A DNA stretch of 64,000 nucleotides from Nilaparvata lugens. Its lineage: Eukaryota; Arthropoda; Insecta; Hemiptera; Delphacidae. Where the stretch lies: contig NC_052511.1 of NCBI RefSeq assembly GCF_014356525.2, forward strand, positions 14,741,942 through 14,805,941, read 5' to 3'. Positions 25,901-35,999 of this stretch are shown in pieces; within the stretch, counting starts at the first letter, position 1; each line of letters begins with the position of its first letter. Position numbers and translations under genes: made by a program. The notes beneath the pieces were generated by a model. It did not search any database, had not been told where the DNA came from, and saw only the letters and a program-made list of their open reading frames with translations.

Positions 25901-28900
25901 GTAATATTTATTTTCTTACAGCTAGCTCACTGGTACTCTGATCTATTTTATATTAATACGCTTCTGTATCATGCTTGTTTACTCAATTCACATTATTACC
26001 TACACATTATCCACTTATTTCCTACATTCATTTTGAAGGCCTACATTGAATTAACTTTAGTGTTTTGGAATTTCATTGATGAACAGATAATTTCTGTTTC
26101 AGAGTAACTTGAGCAATGTTCTAGACATAAGAGCTAGATTGGCTAGTAGACGCTTCAATATGTACAAAATGCATGGTGCGTACGGGAAGGTGTTCAGTGA
26201 ATGGAGCGCCATCGAGAAAGACATGGGAGATGGTCTTCAGGTAAGCTTACAACTCTTCACGTTTCATCTATCAACCTACATGATCCAATTAATATTAGAA
26301 AGAAAGAAAGAAATATTTATTGCCAAAATCATTAAACAAACTTTACAAATGTGAAAAATATAAAAATTTTCATATACAATACATTACAAAAACTTAAAAT
26401 TAAAATATTTTCCATTTAAAAATCGATTATAATATTATCATTGGCGTTACCAGCAAAACTAAGTAGTTTGAGCGATGGCAACGAGTAATCAGTCGGCTAT
26501 AGTTAGTGGCTTGAGATTCAGTCGAAAATAGAAAAAATATAATAAAGAAAAAAGAAACATATGGAATGTATGAAAAACTAGAAAAAAAATAAAATTTCAA
26601 TCCGAAAAGAAGAAGTACTAAGAGTGAAATACTAAGAGAGCAGAAAAACTAGAATGAATTCATAATAATTTAAAAACTCAAAAGAAAAAGAGATGATTCA
26701 TGTAATTATTAATCTACAATTCACTGTACATATGTAATCCATTTAGTAACATAATGTAATTCATTTGTAGCATATATGCAATTCCTTTTGTAAGCAAAGA
26801 GAGATAAATTGAGCTTACTAAAAGAGAAATCTTTAAGTAAAATGGTCTATCTTGCATACGCCCAATCAGTTTTTCAGTATGGAATTAGGGTCTGGGGTGG
26901 TGCTTTTAATGCTCATTTCAATAAACTAAATATTATTCAAAAGAGTATCCTCAAGGCAGCACTAGGAGTGCATAGAAGGTACCCTAGCCAGCAACTTTTT
27001 ATGGAGTTCGGAGTTCTGTCAGTTAGGCAACTGTATATCAGAAATCTTGTTAAATATATCAGCAACCATATACATCTTTTTACACCTCATTCAACTAATT
27101 ATAGTTTTAGATCAGTAAATAGATGCTTTGTTCCTCGAACAGATCTAACTATATGCAGAAGACAATTCAACTATACAACAAAAAAGCTTATTAAATTTAT
27201 GCCAGAACATTTCATTGCAGGAAAACCTACAAAAGCACTTATATTAAAAATTGAAAGCTGGATAAAGACAGAAGATATCATACCTAAAATATTTTAATTT
27301 GATGTACATATACTGTCTTCCTCAGTTCCTCTGAATTTTATTATTAGTAGGGCTATACTCCCAGATTAATTTTCTCTCTCTGAGTTTAAGTTTTATTTTT
27401 TGTGTCATGTGTACTGTATTGTATTGTTTTTCTAATTAGAATTTATGAATCATGAATTTCATCCTGCTATCAATTAATCTGTCTATCAGCAATACAATAA
27501 TCAATTCCATTCAAAGTTATTGATTAGTCACTAGTTTGTGTCTTCTATGAAATAAAATAATAATTGAGTTATTATGGTACTGTATGATATACATACACTA
27601 TTATTCATAAAAGTTTCAATACATGCACTCTACATTAACTAAGTTTATGAATTTTTTCAGAAAGCGGGCCACTTCTTTGATTCAATTGCTGCGGGTATTT
27701 GGAATTGCTTTAGAATTTGAAGAACTGATAGCCGATCATTTGAAAGAGTAAGTGTATTATATGTATTAATAAGAGTGTTAATGTATTAATAAGTATTTAT
27801 ATATGTATCAATAAGTGTATTATTCATTGGCATTCTGTAATATTTAAAAAAATCAAAGTATGAATTCGTTGAATGAATTAGAACTTTAATTTACTCCACT
27901 GAGACATTCAATTTGTTTCAGATTAAGAATGATACGAGCACAAATTTATTCAAATTATAGACAATGCAAAGGTCGCTTTACTATGAGTGTGGAGTTTCAA
28001 AGTAAATATTGGTATTCAATGTGCCTACTACAATTGCACAGAATGAATAATCCAAAATTCAACTTGACACATACATTTTTACTCGTACGGTGACGTGATT
28101 CATGTTTCGATTTGAGCTTTTATCACTTTCAAAGCTGAAATAAATTATGTAGAAACACGAACTGATGCTAATGAAAATAAGGTCATTCAAGTCAAACTAT
28201 CATCTCATCATGAAATTCTTACTCGAATCTTTATTTTCAGTTCTACACAGGCTTATAAGTTATGCCAGTATTGTGTAAGTGACTAGGGGAAATAAAGCCT
28301 AATAATAGAAGCTTTACTCCATCATTCCATTTTTGAATTTACAATATCAATATGTAATAGGCTGTATAGATTTGAGGAACAATAATGTCAGAGCATTCAG
28401 GTTTACATTATTATGTCTTCTATTCCATTGATTAGGATATGATTATTAGTGGCTCTAGGTTCATCCAAGCTGCTTTGTTCTAAAATGAAATTAATTTTTG
28501 TCCAAAAACATATAATAATTCATCTCGAATTCGATATCCTTCACAATAGCTTCCCTCACAATCAAAATTGATGTTTCTTTTACAATTTATAATTGATTTC
28601 AGGTATTTGTTCTTCGCATTATCTGTACAAAGTGTTTGTGAAAGACACGAAATGTTGCAATTAGAACTGGAGCAAGCTGAAGATCTCGTCAGTAGTAGAA
28701 TCAGCGAGAAAGAGAAGGCACAACAAGGTATTTGAAAACTAATAAAATATTATAGTATTCACTGTAGCCTTAGCATAGCATTCAAAATTTTTTATTCAAT
28801 CAGAAAAAGTGAAAATTCTCTCACCTTATTTCATTAAAACTTGAGCTTATTTTGGGAAGCGATTGGTTATGTGGTCTAGTTGATAAGCGATTGATAAGAT

Positions 28901-31211
28901 AAGTTGAGCTCCATGTGCCTGCTACTCTGCTACTCTCGTTGTGAAGGTGACTACTTCACGAGTCGAACTCCTCTGAATAGTATTTATTAATTAAACAATC
29001 GCTTCCGGTAGTTCGGAATCTACCTCAAGCTGTAGGTCCACTCATCTCTCATCTTCACCTTCCTCATCGCCCATGTACAAGCCTAGGATCTTGCGGGTAT
29101 CATCCTCAGTAAAGGAAAAAATCTATTGTCCTATCTTGATCCGAATCGCCAGCTTCTTGAAATAGGCTGTGAAATTGGTTTGCAACTTTTTGCTTTTAAA
29201 ATATTAATCTAATTAGATGGATTAAACAAATTTCAAGTACAGTATTTAGTATTCTTTATAATACCTCAGCGATGGTGTTTGTCATTGAGGCGTAGTTTGA
29301 GAAAATCTTGAAGTACACACCTGTAGTAGGCCTATGCTTAATGTTATATTGTTACAACTCACTAACTCACTGTTTAAGCTATTTATGTTAATTTGGTAAT
29401 TCAATAGAATAACAAATATATTGTAGCTCAATTTTGTAAAAAGTATTTCTCGTGCGAGATTCACTTGGATGTAGGCCTACTTGTTTTGTAAAAAGTATTG
29501 AGCTCAAGGCCGGTTGCAGACGAACCACTATCGCATGTGGGATGTGGGACCGACATATCACAGAACAAAACGACTAACGCCGAGAGATTTTCACACTACA
29601 TCCGAGAAAACGCGCATTAGTGCAACAGTTTTCAAATGTTTGTATCATACTCGGGTGCTTCTATAAGATATTTTCAAAGTCATAGCGACTGCGATTGTGG
29701 TACAGAAGCTAGGGGAAGCATAGTGCTCAAACCTGTGGTATGACAATCGCAAGGAAAATAATCGCATACTACAGCGAGCAACGCCATTTGGAAGTATCAG
29801 TGCCACTGCCATGCCTGCCAATGTATTCCATATGCACTGCGTTTGTGGTACCCCACATGGAAAATAATCGCTCCCAATCCCACATGCGATAGTGGTTCGT
29901 CTGCAACCGGCCTAACTAGTTCAACACGATTAAGGAAGGAGTGTCAGTTATGAGATGTTAATTTAATATTTTGAATAAATCAATTGAATCCGTGCTCCAT
30001 GTTTGATGAATACTATCTATTATAACAGTTTGTTCTAATTATTAAAATTCGAATGATTTTGTTGATGTTAGGCTTTTCTGGAATGGAACACTTTTTGACT
30101 TATATATTCTCATTTTAATTAACTTCTCGTATTTTCCAGGAAGATCTAGTTTAATGTCGAGATTGTTCGGTTCTGTGGACACAGAGGAAGTCAGAGATAT
30201 AAAGGTTGGCCAGATTGATCAGAAAATCCATGAAGGGGAAGAATCTGTTCGGGAACTTCAGTTATCTCTCAGGTTAGTCTAGATAGACTTTCTTAGGTTA
30301 AGGTTAGGCTCATTTTCAGAATTTGAAGGCTAGGTTAGAGATTTCTGACCCATGTCATTCTCTACACTTATAACCGTTACATTTGTTAATATTATTATAT
30401 TTTTTTGGCATTAGTTCAATATTGAAGTATCTAGTTCTGTAAATTTTATTTCTTTTACAGCGAGTTCTCAAGGAACGCCTCCAAAGATATTGACTATTTC
30501 AACCAGAGAAAAGTCACGGATTTGAAAGAGACGTTTTCAATCTATGTGGGAATGCAAATTAAAATGACTCGTAAGGTAAGATTAATATTTCATTACAAAA
30601 TACTCATGTAATTATAATTTCGTACATATTTTTTCAAGCAAAACTGATGACTTTAAACTTTTGAAATGAAAATGAAGTTCCTAGTGGCTTTTAAAAACTG
30701 AGTTTGGATCAATTTGCAAAATCGGGTCGAATTGAAAAATGGAACCTGGCGTCCCCCCTTTGACTTCTCCAACCCTATTTGGTTAATCTTGTAAATCTGA
30801 GAAGAAATTTAACGATAATTACTCCAGTATAAATGCAATTGTCAAATTGTTAAATTCAATATTGTTAAATTGTTATATTGTTAAATTTAAATTGTTATAT
30901 TTTATTATTCTGCAATTAAAATATGAACAGAGGAAATTAAACAATAAACATGCACTAATATAATAGTAATAAGCAACGCTGATGACTGCTAACTATTGCA
31001 AACCTGAAATAATACTTTCATTCCAATTTGATGATTCGTTCGAAAGCGTTGGCTTGCGATTCAAGGTAAACCATAGAACTGTCTCGGAAATGAACGACAC
31101 AAATTTTTCTCAAATAATCATCAGTTCAATAAATTTATGAATACTTTTTTGTCCTTTCAGATTCTTCAAACATGGACAAACATCAGGGACTGCATAAATA
31201 GTATTCCTTAG
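16507..31211 (+). CDS. SNX4: Sorting nexin-4 (SNX4), PX-BAR protein, one exon not found and one frameshift
   Basis: SNX4 binds PI3P on early endosomes through its PX domain and tubulates membrane through its BAR domain, driving endosome recycling and autophagy traffic. The exons seen are 16507-16596, 19329-19545, 24444-24549, 25528-25637, 26103-26240, 27661-27747, 28603-28727, 30140-30272, 30461-30575 and 31161-31211. PX motifs WRRYTEFEQLR and PPLPEKR, and the BAR motif YGKVFSEWSAIEKDMGDGLQ, match SNX4. About 389 codons are seen against about 450 in human. Phases require one more exon (about 35 codons, first PX strands) between 16597 and 19328. The exon at 27661 has one extra base. The Met at 16507 has a good Kozak context. 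Confidence 0.95.
16836..18002. mobile_element. Foldback-type DNA transposon with about 400-bp inverted arms and 8-bp target duplication
   Basis: The left arm (16836-17240) and right arm (17590-18002) are long, imperfect inverted copies. For example, the left GGGCCGCGGAATCTAGCATT recurs inverted at the right end, as do the AAACATGGCGGAAAGTTC and GACTGGACATTTT blocks. TATTGCAG flanks both ends (16828-16835 and 18003-18010). The centre is a tandem array instead of a transposase. An 8-bp duplication is compatible with hAT-like or foldback mobilisation. It sits in the SNX4 intron where an exon appears to be missing. Confidence 0.85.
17315..17590 (+). repeat. Tandem repeat core of the foldback element (AAGCTTAGGTTAGG units)
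   Basis: A dozen or more degenerate units of about 17-22 bases are built on GGAAAAGCTTAGGTTAGG, with variants such as AGCTTGGATCAGG. It occupies the loop between the two inverted arms. Confidence 0.85.
19329..19545 (+). CDS. SNX4: SNX4 PX-domain exon
   Basis: The acceptor is TTTGCGAACAG and the donor GTAAAT. It encodes the PX core with the RRY phosphoinositide-binding motif, the proline turn PPLPEKR and DPDFIDRRRAGLE. It starts with the last base of a split codon, which does not match the phase 0 end of exon 1. Confidence 0.95.
19606..19723. repeat. Inverted-repeat arm plus small palindrome beside the LINE
   Basis: Bases 19606-19664 (GAAGTTGTCCAACCACA to GGTTTCGGTTGTTACACC) recur inverted at 23773-23831. 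Directly after, 19666-19723 is its own imperfect palindrome (ATTATCAATCT to AGATTGATAAT). Together they look like the end of a DNA transposon. Confidence 0.6.
20024..21070 (+). pseudogene. LINE APE endonuclease domain
   Basis: Open from 20024, it shows the endonuclease motifs in order: AHLNVQSL (Asn), GISESF (Glu), RPP, MGDMNTDLN, and SRHDLIYCVL (Ser-His). It ends at a TGA at 21068 because of a one-base change near 21022-21027. The next frame picks up immediately with the RT linker, so EN and RT were one protein. Confidence 0.85.
21067..22866 (+). CDS. LINE reverse transcriptase domain
   Basis: About 600 codons are open. RT motifs include FRPISILPALSKVLERL, the Asp motif FDFSKAFDTVDH, GVPQGSILGPLLF and the catalytic YADDLQIYLS. 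After the RT core come a thumb and a C-terminal region ending RASFILTLKNIFWNK. With only one indel separating it from the endonuclease, this copy looks recent. Confidence 0.9.
   Translation: MNSFMTNNRQDSKSLWQGIKEFGLGKEKSNPQIDLPLNNINDHFVSHSNQRDEVVIANHIDDLEEQVTNLDLPITDQFHFHPISEEDTFRAIQRIHSNAMGVDKIPIKFIKKMLFAVLPTITYIFNKSLEEGIFPENWKFALVRPLNKVPSPNKVEDFRPISILPALSKVLERLIHAQVVKFLDNNSKLHNFQSGFRKFHSTETALLRVTDDIRLAMDQRKCTILTLFDFSKAFDTVDHTVLLNKLAILGFSRNSLVWFKSYLLGRKQCVSVGDKKSTWKNVMHGVPQGSILGPLLFTLYANDLSSIIKFSSFHTYADDLQIYLSCPITKINETVGIMNQDINSIVEWTKKNGLKLNPIKTQPIIIGYSRLINNIDLESIHKISVDGNDIPYCSSVKNLGIIMNNTLDWSEQVNKTCKKVFSAMHALKKMHDILPRNIKLLLVQSLIFPHLMYCNSVLNDMQVTLNDKLQRCQNYCLRFVYSLQRHDHITPAHIASSTLKLPDQRLFRIVKLVRDILIYGNPNYFKDDFKFVSEGRRIDASHTRTGESTLRIPNHRTTIFTKSFLVSACRAWNALPVSIRSIESRASFILTLKNIFWNK
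22960..22996. repeat. (TA)n microsatellite
   Basis: An uninterrupted TA run in the 3' region of the LINE. Confidence 0.95.
23536..23772 (+). repeat. Second retroelement 3' end with (TAAA)n tail
   Basis: Immediately after the LINE's (ATCA)n tail there is another 3'-UTR-like stretch ending in (TAAA)n at about 23752-23771. It contains no coding sequence and is probably the tail of a different, truncated LINE or SINE. Confidence 0.5.
23773..23831. repeat. Right inverted-repeat arm matching 19606-19664
   Basis: GGTGTAACAACCGAAACCG continuing to CTGTGGTTGGGCAACTTCTT is the reverse complement of the left copy at roughly 80-85% by eye. The pair encloses the LINE. Confidence 0.6.
24444..24549 (+). 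CDS. SNX4: SNX4 exon, end of PX domain
   Basis: It encodes TFLHRVADHPVLCND and SFLQQEDSW, the last PX helices. The acceptor is TTTGTTTCAG and the donor GTACTG, ending in phase 1. Confidence 0.95.
25528..25637 (+). CDS. SNX4: SNX4 exon, PX-BAR linker
   Basis: It encodes the amphipathic linker GYLQSAESKLKALS and RNPDKQFEEIK. The donor GTAAGT is in phase 0. Confidence 0.95.
26103..26240 (+). CDS. SNX4: SNX4 exon, BAR helix 1
   Basis: It encodes SNLSNVLDIRARLASRRFNM and the diagnostic YGKVFSEWSAIEKDMGDGLQ. It has 46 whole codons in phase 0 at both ends. Confidence 0.97.
26290..26560 (-). repeat. Reverse-oriented retroelement tail in SNX4 intron
   Basis: It begins with (GAAA)n then ATATTTATTGCC, the complement of a typical LINE 3' tail. 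It is followed by A-rich DNA without coding content. Confidence 0.4.
26809..27297 (+). pseudogene. LINE RT C-terminal fragment
   Basis: An open stretch of 162 codons carries the post-RT signature YGIRVWGGAF, LNIIQKSILKAALG and FGVLSVRQLY, which is found after the thumb in Jockey/RTE-type LINE proteins. The RT core is absent, so this is a 5'-truncated copy. It lies in the SNX4 intron ahead of the frameshifted exon. Confidence 0.75.
27661..27747 (+). pseudogene. SNX4: SNX4 exon with one-base frameshift
   Basis: Reading enters as KAGHFFDSIAAGI and then hits a stop. The expected continuation EFEELIADHLKE is present one frame over, so there is one surplus base at the T-run 27698-27700. Splice sites and downstream phases are only consistent if this base is not counted. 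A sequencing or assembly homopolymer error is as likely as a true mutation, because all other exons are intact. Confidence 0.9.
28603..28727 (+). CDS. SNX4: SNX4 exon, BAR helix 2
   Basis: It encodes YLFFALSVQSVCERHEMLQL followed by a charged coiled-coil segment. It enters in phase 2 and leaves in phase 1. Confidence 0.95.
28945..29115 (+). repeat. Dispersed repeat, copy 1 of 3
   Basis: It contains CGCTTCCGGTAGTTCGGAA, a TAGGTCCA-CTCATCTCTCAT block and a CCCATGTACAAGCCTAGGAT block ending near ATCCTCAG. Related copies are at 33900-34045 (inverted) and 44625-44785. There are no open frames, and the family is unknown. Confidence 0.7.
29508..29912. mobile_element. MITE with 36-bp perfect terminal inverted repeats
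   Basis: Both ends begin GGCCGGTTGCAGACGAACCA (right end read on the other strand), and the identity runs for 36 bases before diverging. It is 405 bp with no coding capacity. No clear target duplication was found. It lies in the SNX4 intron between 28727 and 30140. Confidence 0.85.
30140..30272 (+). CDS. SNX4: SNX4 exon, MSRLFG segment and BAR helix
   Basis: It encodes SSLMSRLFGSVDTEEVRDIK and an IHEGEESVRELQ helix, paralleling the LFG-containing loop of human SNX4. It leaves in phase 2. Confidence 0.95.
30461..30575 (+). CDS. SNX4: SNX4 exon, BAR helix 3
   Basis: It encodes DIDYFNQRKVTDLKETFSIY and VGMQIKMTRK. The donor GTAAGA is in phase 0. Confidence 0.95.
31161..31211 (+). CDS. SNX4: SNX4 last exon
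   Basis: It encodes ILQTWTNIRDCINSIP and a TAG stop, matching the GIQVWTN C-terminus of the family. The 3' UTR follows; an AATAAA at 33193-33198 is one possible end signal. Confidence 0.93.
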   Translation: MLQTWTNIRDCINSIP

Positions 31212-31454
31212 ATGATCTCTGTACTTTATCTGTACACATTCCTTTAAATGATTAATTGTATTCGACATAGTGGTGATACGCCATGTGCTAGTCATGTTAT
31301 AACTATTTCCATTCAAGGCCATTTATAAGTTAGTTATGCAGTACTTAATTCCGATTCGTAAGTTCATTCTCAATAGTAAAATATGAATCAGTTAAAGTTA
31401 CTTATACGAGTGTTCAGACTTCCAAGTCAGAATATCATAATAATTATTAGGTTA

Positions 31455-31510
31455 TAATATTAAGATTAAGTTTCAAGGTTAAGATTAAGTTTCAAGGTTA
31501 AGATTAAGTC
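31455..31510 (+). repeat. Short tandem repeat (AAGATTAAGTTTCAAGGTT)
   Basis: About three copies of an 18-19 base unit lie in the region after the SNX4 stop. Confidence 0.8.
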
Positions 31511-33899
31511 ATGGGTTTAAAGTTCCCTGTTATTTATGTCTTATGAAACTGAATCATGATTACTTCTAGATTCCTTCTGGATACTATATTGAAGGACAAT
31601 TTTCTACAGTAGTTACTTGTGATAATCAAATTTAAATGACGACTAAATTTTGTTAGTGGGCTTGATTCTCTGATTATTCATATGACTGATTATTTTAGAG
31701 TTACAGCACTCTAGACCTTCTACCTGCAATAATTAAGCTGCTATCATCCAATCCTTGTCACTATAAACGATAAATGTATTGAAATAGGGTGATGAAAGTC
31801 AATTTGTTGCATGGAAGCTAGAAAGATCTCAAACCCCAAGTCTCATGGACGTTTGTTTTCAATTTATTATGCTGCCTTCATTCAATCCTTTTCAAGTAAT
31901 TTATTAATTGATTACTTTGCTCAACATAGGATCTTTGTCTATGATCAGCTATGAATGTTAGATTCAACTGTCGTATCTGATTTTGAGTACCATTTTGTTT
32001 GCCAATTGATCACTCTGATGTCTGCGGTTTTTCATGCTTACAAAGCCCTTCACCGATTGGTACATTATTCAACTACATTTATATTGTTTGTAAAGAAACT
32101 TTTGTAGATTGTGGAATGTGAGAGTTTTTCAAGATCTCAAGTATGAGATCCGTCTTTATCACAATTTGTATGAACATAAAAAGCAACGATATCTTCACGA
32201 TCTTCTCATATCATAAATAGTGTATTTTGGTAATGATTCTCATTGCCTTCTAGTGTAAGTAGCTCTTCCATACAGTAGAATATAGAATACAATGTTTCTT
32301 GTTTTTACTTGGACAACTATATAATAAATAATTTTATTCCCATCATAAATTTCAATACTACAATATTACCACTCCATTTCAATACTCTCTTCCATTTAAA
32401 ATATACTACTCTCATGTTGAGATGTACAGTGTTTAACATGAAGGTGATGTTGTCACTCTTTGACAGAACCAAACCCAATCCACAGTTGAGTTGAGGTTGA
32501 GTAATAGATGAGGCTGCTATCTTAATCAGAACCTTGGTCCCAAACCTTTTAAATACCACAATATTCGTAACTCAGTTAGGATTTCATGATGAATAATAAA
32601 TTCAGTGATATCAGAAAACGTCAAATTATTCAGGAGAGACCTGGAAACTTTGACCTACATGTTGGGTCGAGTCTTGTTTATTCGATCTCTACTTTATTTT
32701 TGCATTAGAAAAGTAATCATTACCGTACTCTAGACCTGTTCTGCAACGATCGATATCTCCAGCTCTGTTCTTATTGATTTGCTTGACATTTCTAATTCTA
32801 CAATATGTATTTGTAGTAAATACTCCTTCATTCCATAAAACTAAAATCAAAATATGCAAGTCTTATTTTATTTTTACCAAAGGTAATTATTATTTATAAA
32901 TATTGTAAAATATCATGAAACTTAATAGAATTTATGTTCCCAAACACTATGTAATTGATATTGTAAATTATTAAGTCTTATCTAATCTGAAGTACCTACG
33001 TATATTATGTAAAACGTCTAAATAACTGTATATTATTAATGTGACTAAATATATAAATGATGATTACACCTATTAGTGATGTGATTGCATTCTTGTATAA
33101 AGGTGGTAAAAGTATATTTTTCCAATTGTCTATGGAGAACTTTCAATATGAGACTTATGTAAAGTGTATATTGAGTGTTATTTCAGTTATTGAATAAACG
33201 ATTTTAATTGAAATTATGATTAATTTGAAACTTACTCGGTTACGTCATCTCTATTAGGCTATCTTTTTTTTTACTGATCATGCAATATAAAAATCCAGTA
33301 TTAAGATAGCAATTGTACAAACAATGTTTAATTCTTCTACGAAGATATAACAGTTCAAGGAATATATTTAAAATTCTGAAGAGATCCAAATTTATCTCTC
33401 TCTCTCTCTGAAATAGTCATTCGATTGGTTGGTATAGTTTATGTTGTACCCTTACAAAGAAAATGAGCAATTCTTTTTTTCTTAGCTGCTCGTTGGCTAG
33501 GCTAGTGTACAACTCCATACTTCAATCTTCCCAGAAAAAAGGTGCCCATAAGTCAGGGCGTGATTTCTCACATCAAAAGAAACAAGTTCTAATTAACATA
33601 GGTCCGAAAATGCTCAGTTACCATGTTATACAGGGTAAAATATTTCGTCTGAATTTCAGTTCCCCTGCTGAATATATTGAATATATGAACTGCCCATTCA
33701 TAGAAATATAGAAATACCGAATTTATACTGTTCAAAAAAAGGAAACCTATCAAGGAGTTTAAAAATGTTCTATCTTGAATCATATAAATACTGAATATCC
33801 TTATATTTGATTGATGTAAAAAGAAGAATTTGAAGATTAGATTGTATAAATGAATCAATATCTATTTTTCTATAAAAAATACCAATAATAATTATAATA
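31511..33899. other. SNX4 3' flank, nothing else recognised
   Basis: AT-rich, with candidate polyadenylation signals (for example AATAAA at 33193). The frames at 32317-32559 and 33463-33858 have no coding character. Confidence 0.5.
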
Positions 33900-34045
33900 C
33901 TGACGGTGATACCCACATAAGCTCTTAGGCTTGTGCGTGGGTAATAAGTGAGAGGTATGATGATGAGAGATGACGACTACTTTTTAGATAGTCAGGACCG
34001 ACGGACAGTCTTCTCCTCCGAAAGACCAGCTAGGTCTGAATTCTT
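33900..34045 (-). repeat. Dispersed repeat, copy 2 of 3 (inverted)
   Basis: Read on the minus strand it carries CTCTCACTTATTACCCACG, ACAAGCCTAAGAGCTTATG and a final GTATCACCGTCAG, matching the copies at 28945 and 44625. Confidence 0.7.
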
Positions 34046-34349
34046 TCATAATAATTTTATTATTGATGAAGTTTGATGAATTATAATTATTACATCATTA
34101 ATTTCTATCATGTTTTCATATTATATCAACAATTATTTTAATATCATGAAATGCATTCAAGTAATTTCCATTTAGATAAATATTTTTTGTGAAATTTTGT
34201 TCATTTTCAGTTAATCTAACCATTTGGTTTATTAGTTACATCTTATTTTTCGGAATGATTCATAATATTCTTTTCTTAGTTTTTGTTACGGCCATTCGAG
34301 ACATAATTATGTTAGTGCCTTCGGATAGCGTGAAACCTAAAACATTACA

Positions 34350-34556
34350 TTGATGACCTCAGTAATTGGAGCTGTACAACGGTGGGAGACAATGGTCGCC
34401 GGAAATAACCCATCGATTTCCGGACTGACCGGTCGCCTTAGTGACGAATGGACATCAACAATTGAAGAACAGTTATTGGCAGATGGCCGCCTAATAAATT
34501 ATTCAACATCGACTGGTGGTTTGAAGCGTATCAGTTTACAACAACTGCGTATTTAG
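34350..34556 (+). other. Open frame of unknown origin (68 codons)
   Basis: The frame begins MMTSVIGAVQRWETMVAG and is more GC-rich than its surroundings. No family was recognised, and no splice context was found. It precedes the LINE fragment and may belong to another transposon. Confidence 0.25.
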
Positions 34557-34759
34557 GGGAGCGTTGCAGTTTTCTCGGACTTCCTCCAGGGTTCACTTGC
34601 ACTTCGGTGGGGTTCTCGATTGAATATTCAAAATCATCCTTAAAAACGGGTAAGATGATTTGCATTTTTTCTGTTGTACCTACTTTATTTAGTTCCATTA
34701 TTTCATTTTATTCGGTAAATATTGAACCTTGGGTTACGCCAGCCTGGACCTTAATTTTT

Positions 34760-35415
34760 TATGTTGGTTTAATGTTCTGGGGTAGTGGAAAAATAATCTC
34801 AATTCTGTCTTCAAAAAGCAAAAAAAAGCCCTCAGAATTGTCGACAACTTGAAGCCTTATGAATCTTGTAAAAACTCTTTCAGAAGACTTAGAATTTTAA
34901 CAGTTCCTGCACTGTACTTCCTCGAAATTGCAACTATGACGAAGAAAAACGAGAAGATATTAAGAGAGAGTCATATCCATCATAGTTACAATACTAGAAA
35001 CCAGATAGTTCATCTTCAGTACCCGCAACACAGAACCGCAAGCTTAGAGAAAGGGCCACTTTATAGCGGATTAAGAGCTTATAACTGCTTAGAGCTTATT
35101 TACTTTTATTGTACTCTACCTATTGAAATAAAATGTATTGAGAGCCCAAAAAGGTTTAAGAATGCAATAAAAGCTAAATTGATCGATGCATCTCCGTACA
35201 GTGTAGAGGAAAGCTTCAACTGTTGGCGCGTGTAGGTATTTTTTGCTAGCATATATTTTCAACTACTTTGTATGTTCTGATTTTCTTCTTTTTTTCTCTA
35301 TTTTATGATTACTTTTTTTGAGTATTGTACTCAATACTTTTTGACGTGTCATATACTACCAAGCTTTGCTTGATTATGTAGTGTTACATGACGTAAACCA
35401 AACTAAACTAAACTA
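34760..35415 (+). pseudogene. LINE RT C-terminal fragment with (CTAAA)n tail
   Basis: It encodes LMFWG, then KKALRIVDNLKPYESCKNSF split over two frames, followed by RRLRILTVPALYFLEIA, HSYNTRNQ and a terminal FKNAIKAKLI. This is the end of a Jockey-type RT protein. A 3' UTR and the tail CCAAACTAAACTAAACTAAA follow (about 35398-35417). It is 5' truncated and carries at least one frameshift. Confidence 0.75.
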
Positions 35416-35429
35416 AACTTTTTAAATTT

Positions 35430-35990
35430 AATTTTTACTATTTCATTCCCATTCAACTTAGTAACTTCATCACACTGGTTTCTACCTATGATATATGATT
35501 CAAACCATTCTAGTTCTATCCCACTTATACCTACAGTTTTTAGAATACTAATAATGTTTCATGGTTCACACAATCAAAAGCTTTGGATAAATCGAGAAAT
35601 ATTGCAGCAGCCTTATACTTAACCTGAATCTATAATATCTATTAGTCTTCAACAAGGGATACTATTGCAGTTTTTGTTGATTTTCCTTTCTGGAACCCAT
35701 GCTGTTCATCACATAATATAAAATTAATTTCTTCCAGGCGCAACAGTAACCTATTTAAAACTACTCTCAAAAATTTCACTTATCACATTTAAAATGCTAA
35801 TGGGCCTATAATTTCCTACTCTTTCAGAATCACCATTCTTGAAAATTGGTAAAATCTTCCCTTCTTTCAGGTCATTAGAGAAAATACCATGTTCTAATGA
35901 ATTATTAATGAGATATATCAATTGATCCATTAATACATACCGTATTTACATTCTTTTAACATTTTACTTGAGACCCCATCTAATCCTACT
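35430..35990 (-). pseudogene. LINE RT core fragment, decayed
   Basis: The minus-strand translation shows, across several frameshifts and stops, VGLDGVSSK, KEGKILPIFK followed by NYRPISIL, and EQHGFQKGKSTKTA, which are RT fingers and palm motifs. It faces the opposite way to the LINE fragment at 34760 and is inserted tail to tail with it. Confidence 0.65.
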
Positions 35991-35999
35991 GTTCTTTAT

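Noticed and set aside
27920..28020. Possible extra SNX4 exon after TTGTTTCAG
   Set aside because: The phase and protein continuity run directly from 27747 to 28603 (HLKE-YLFF), so no exon is needed.
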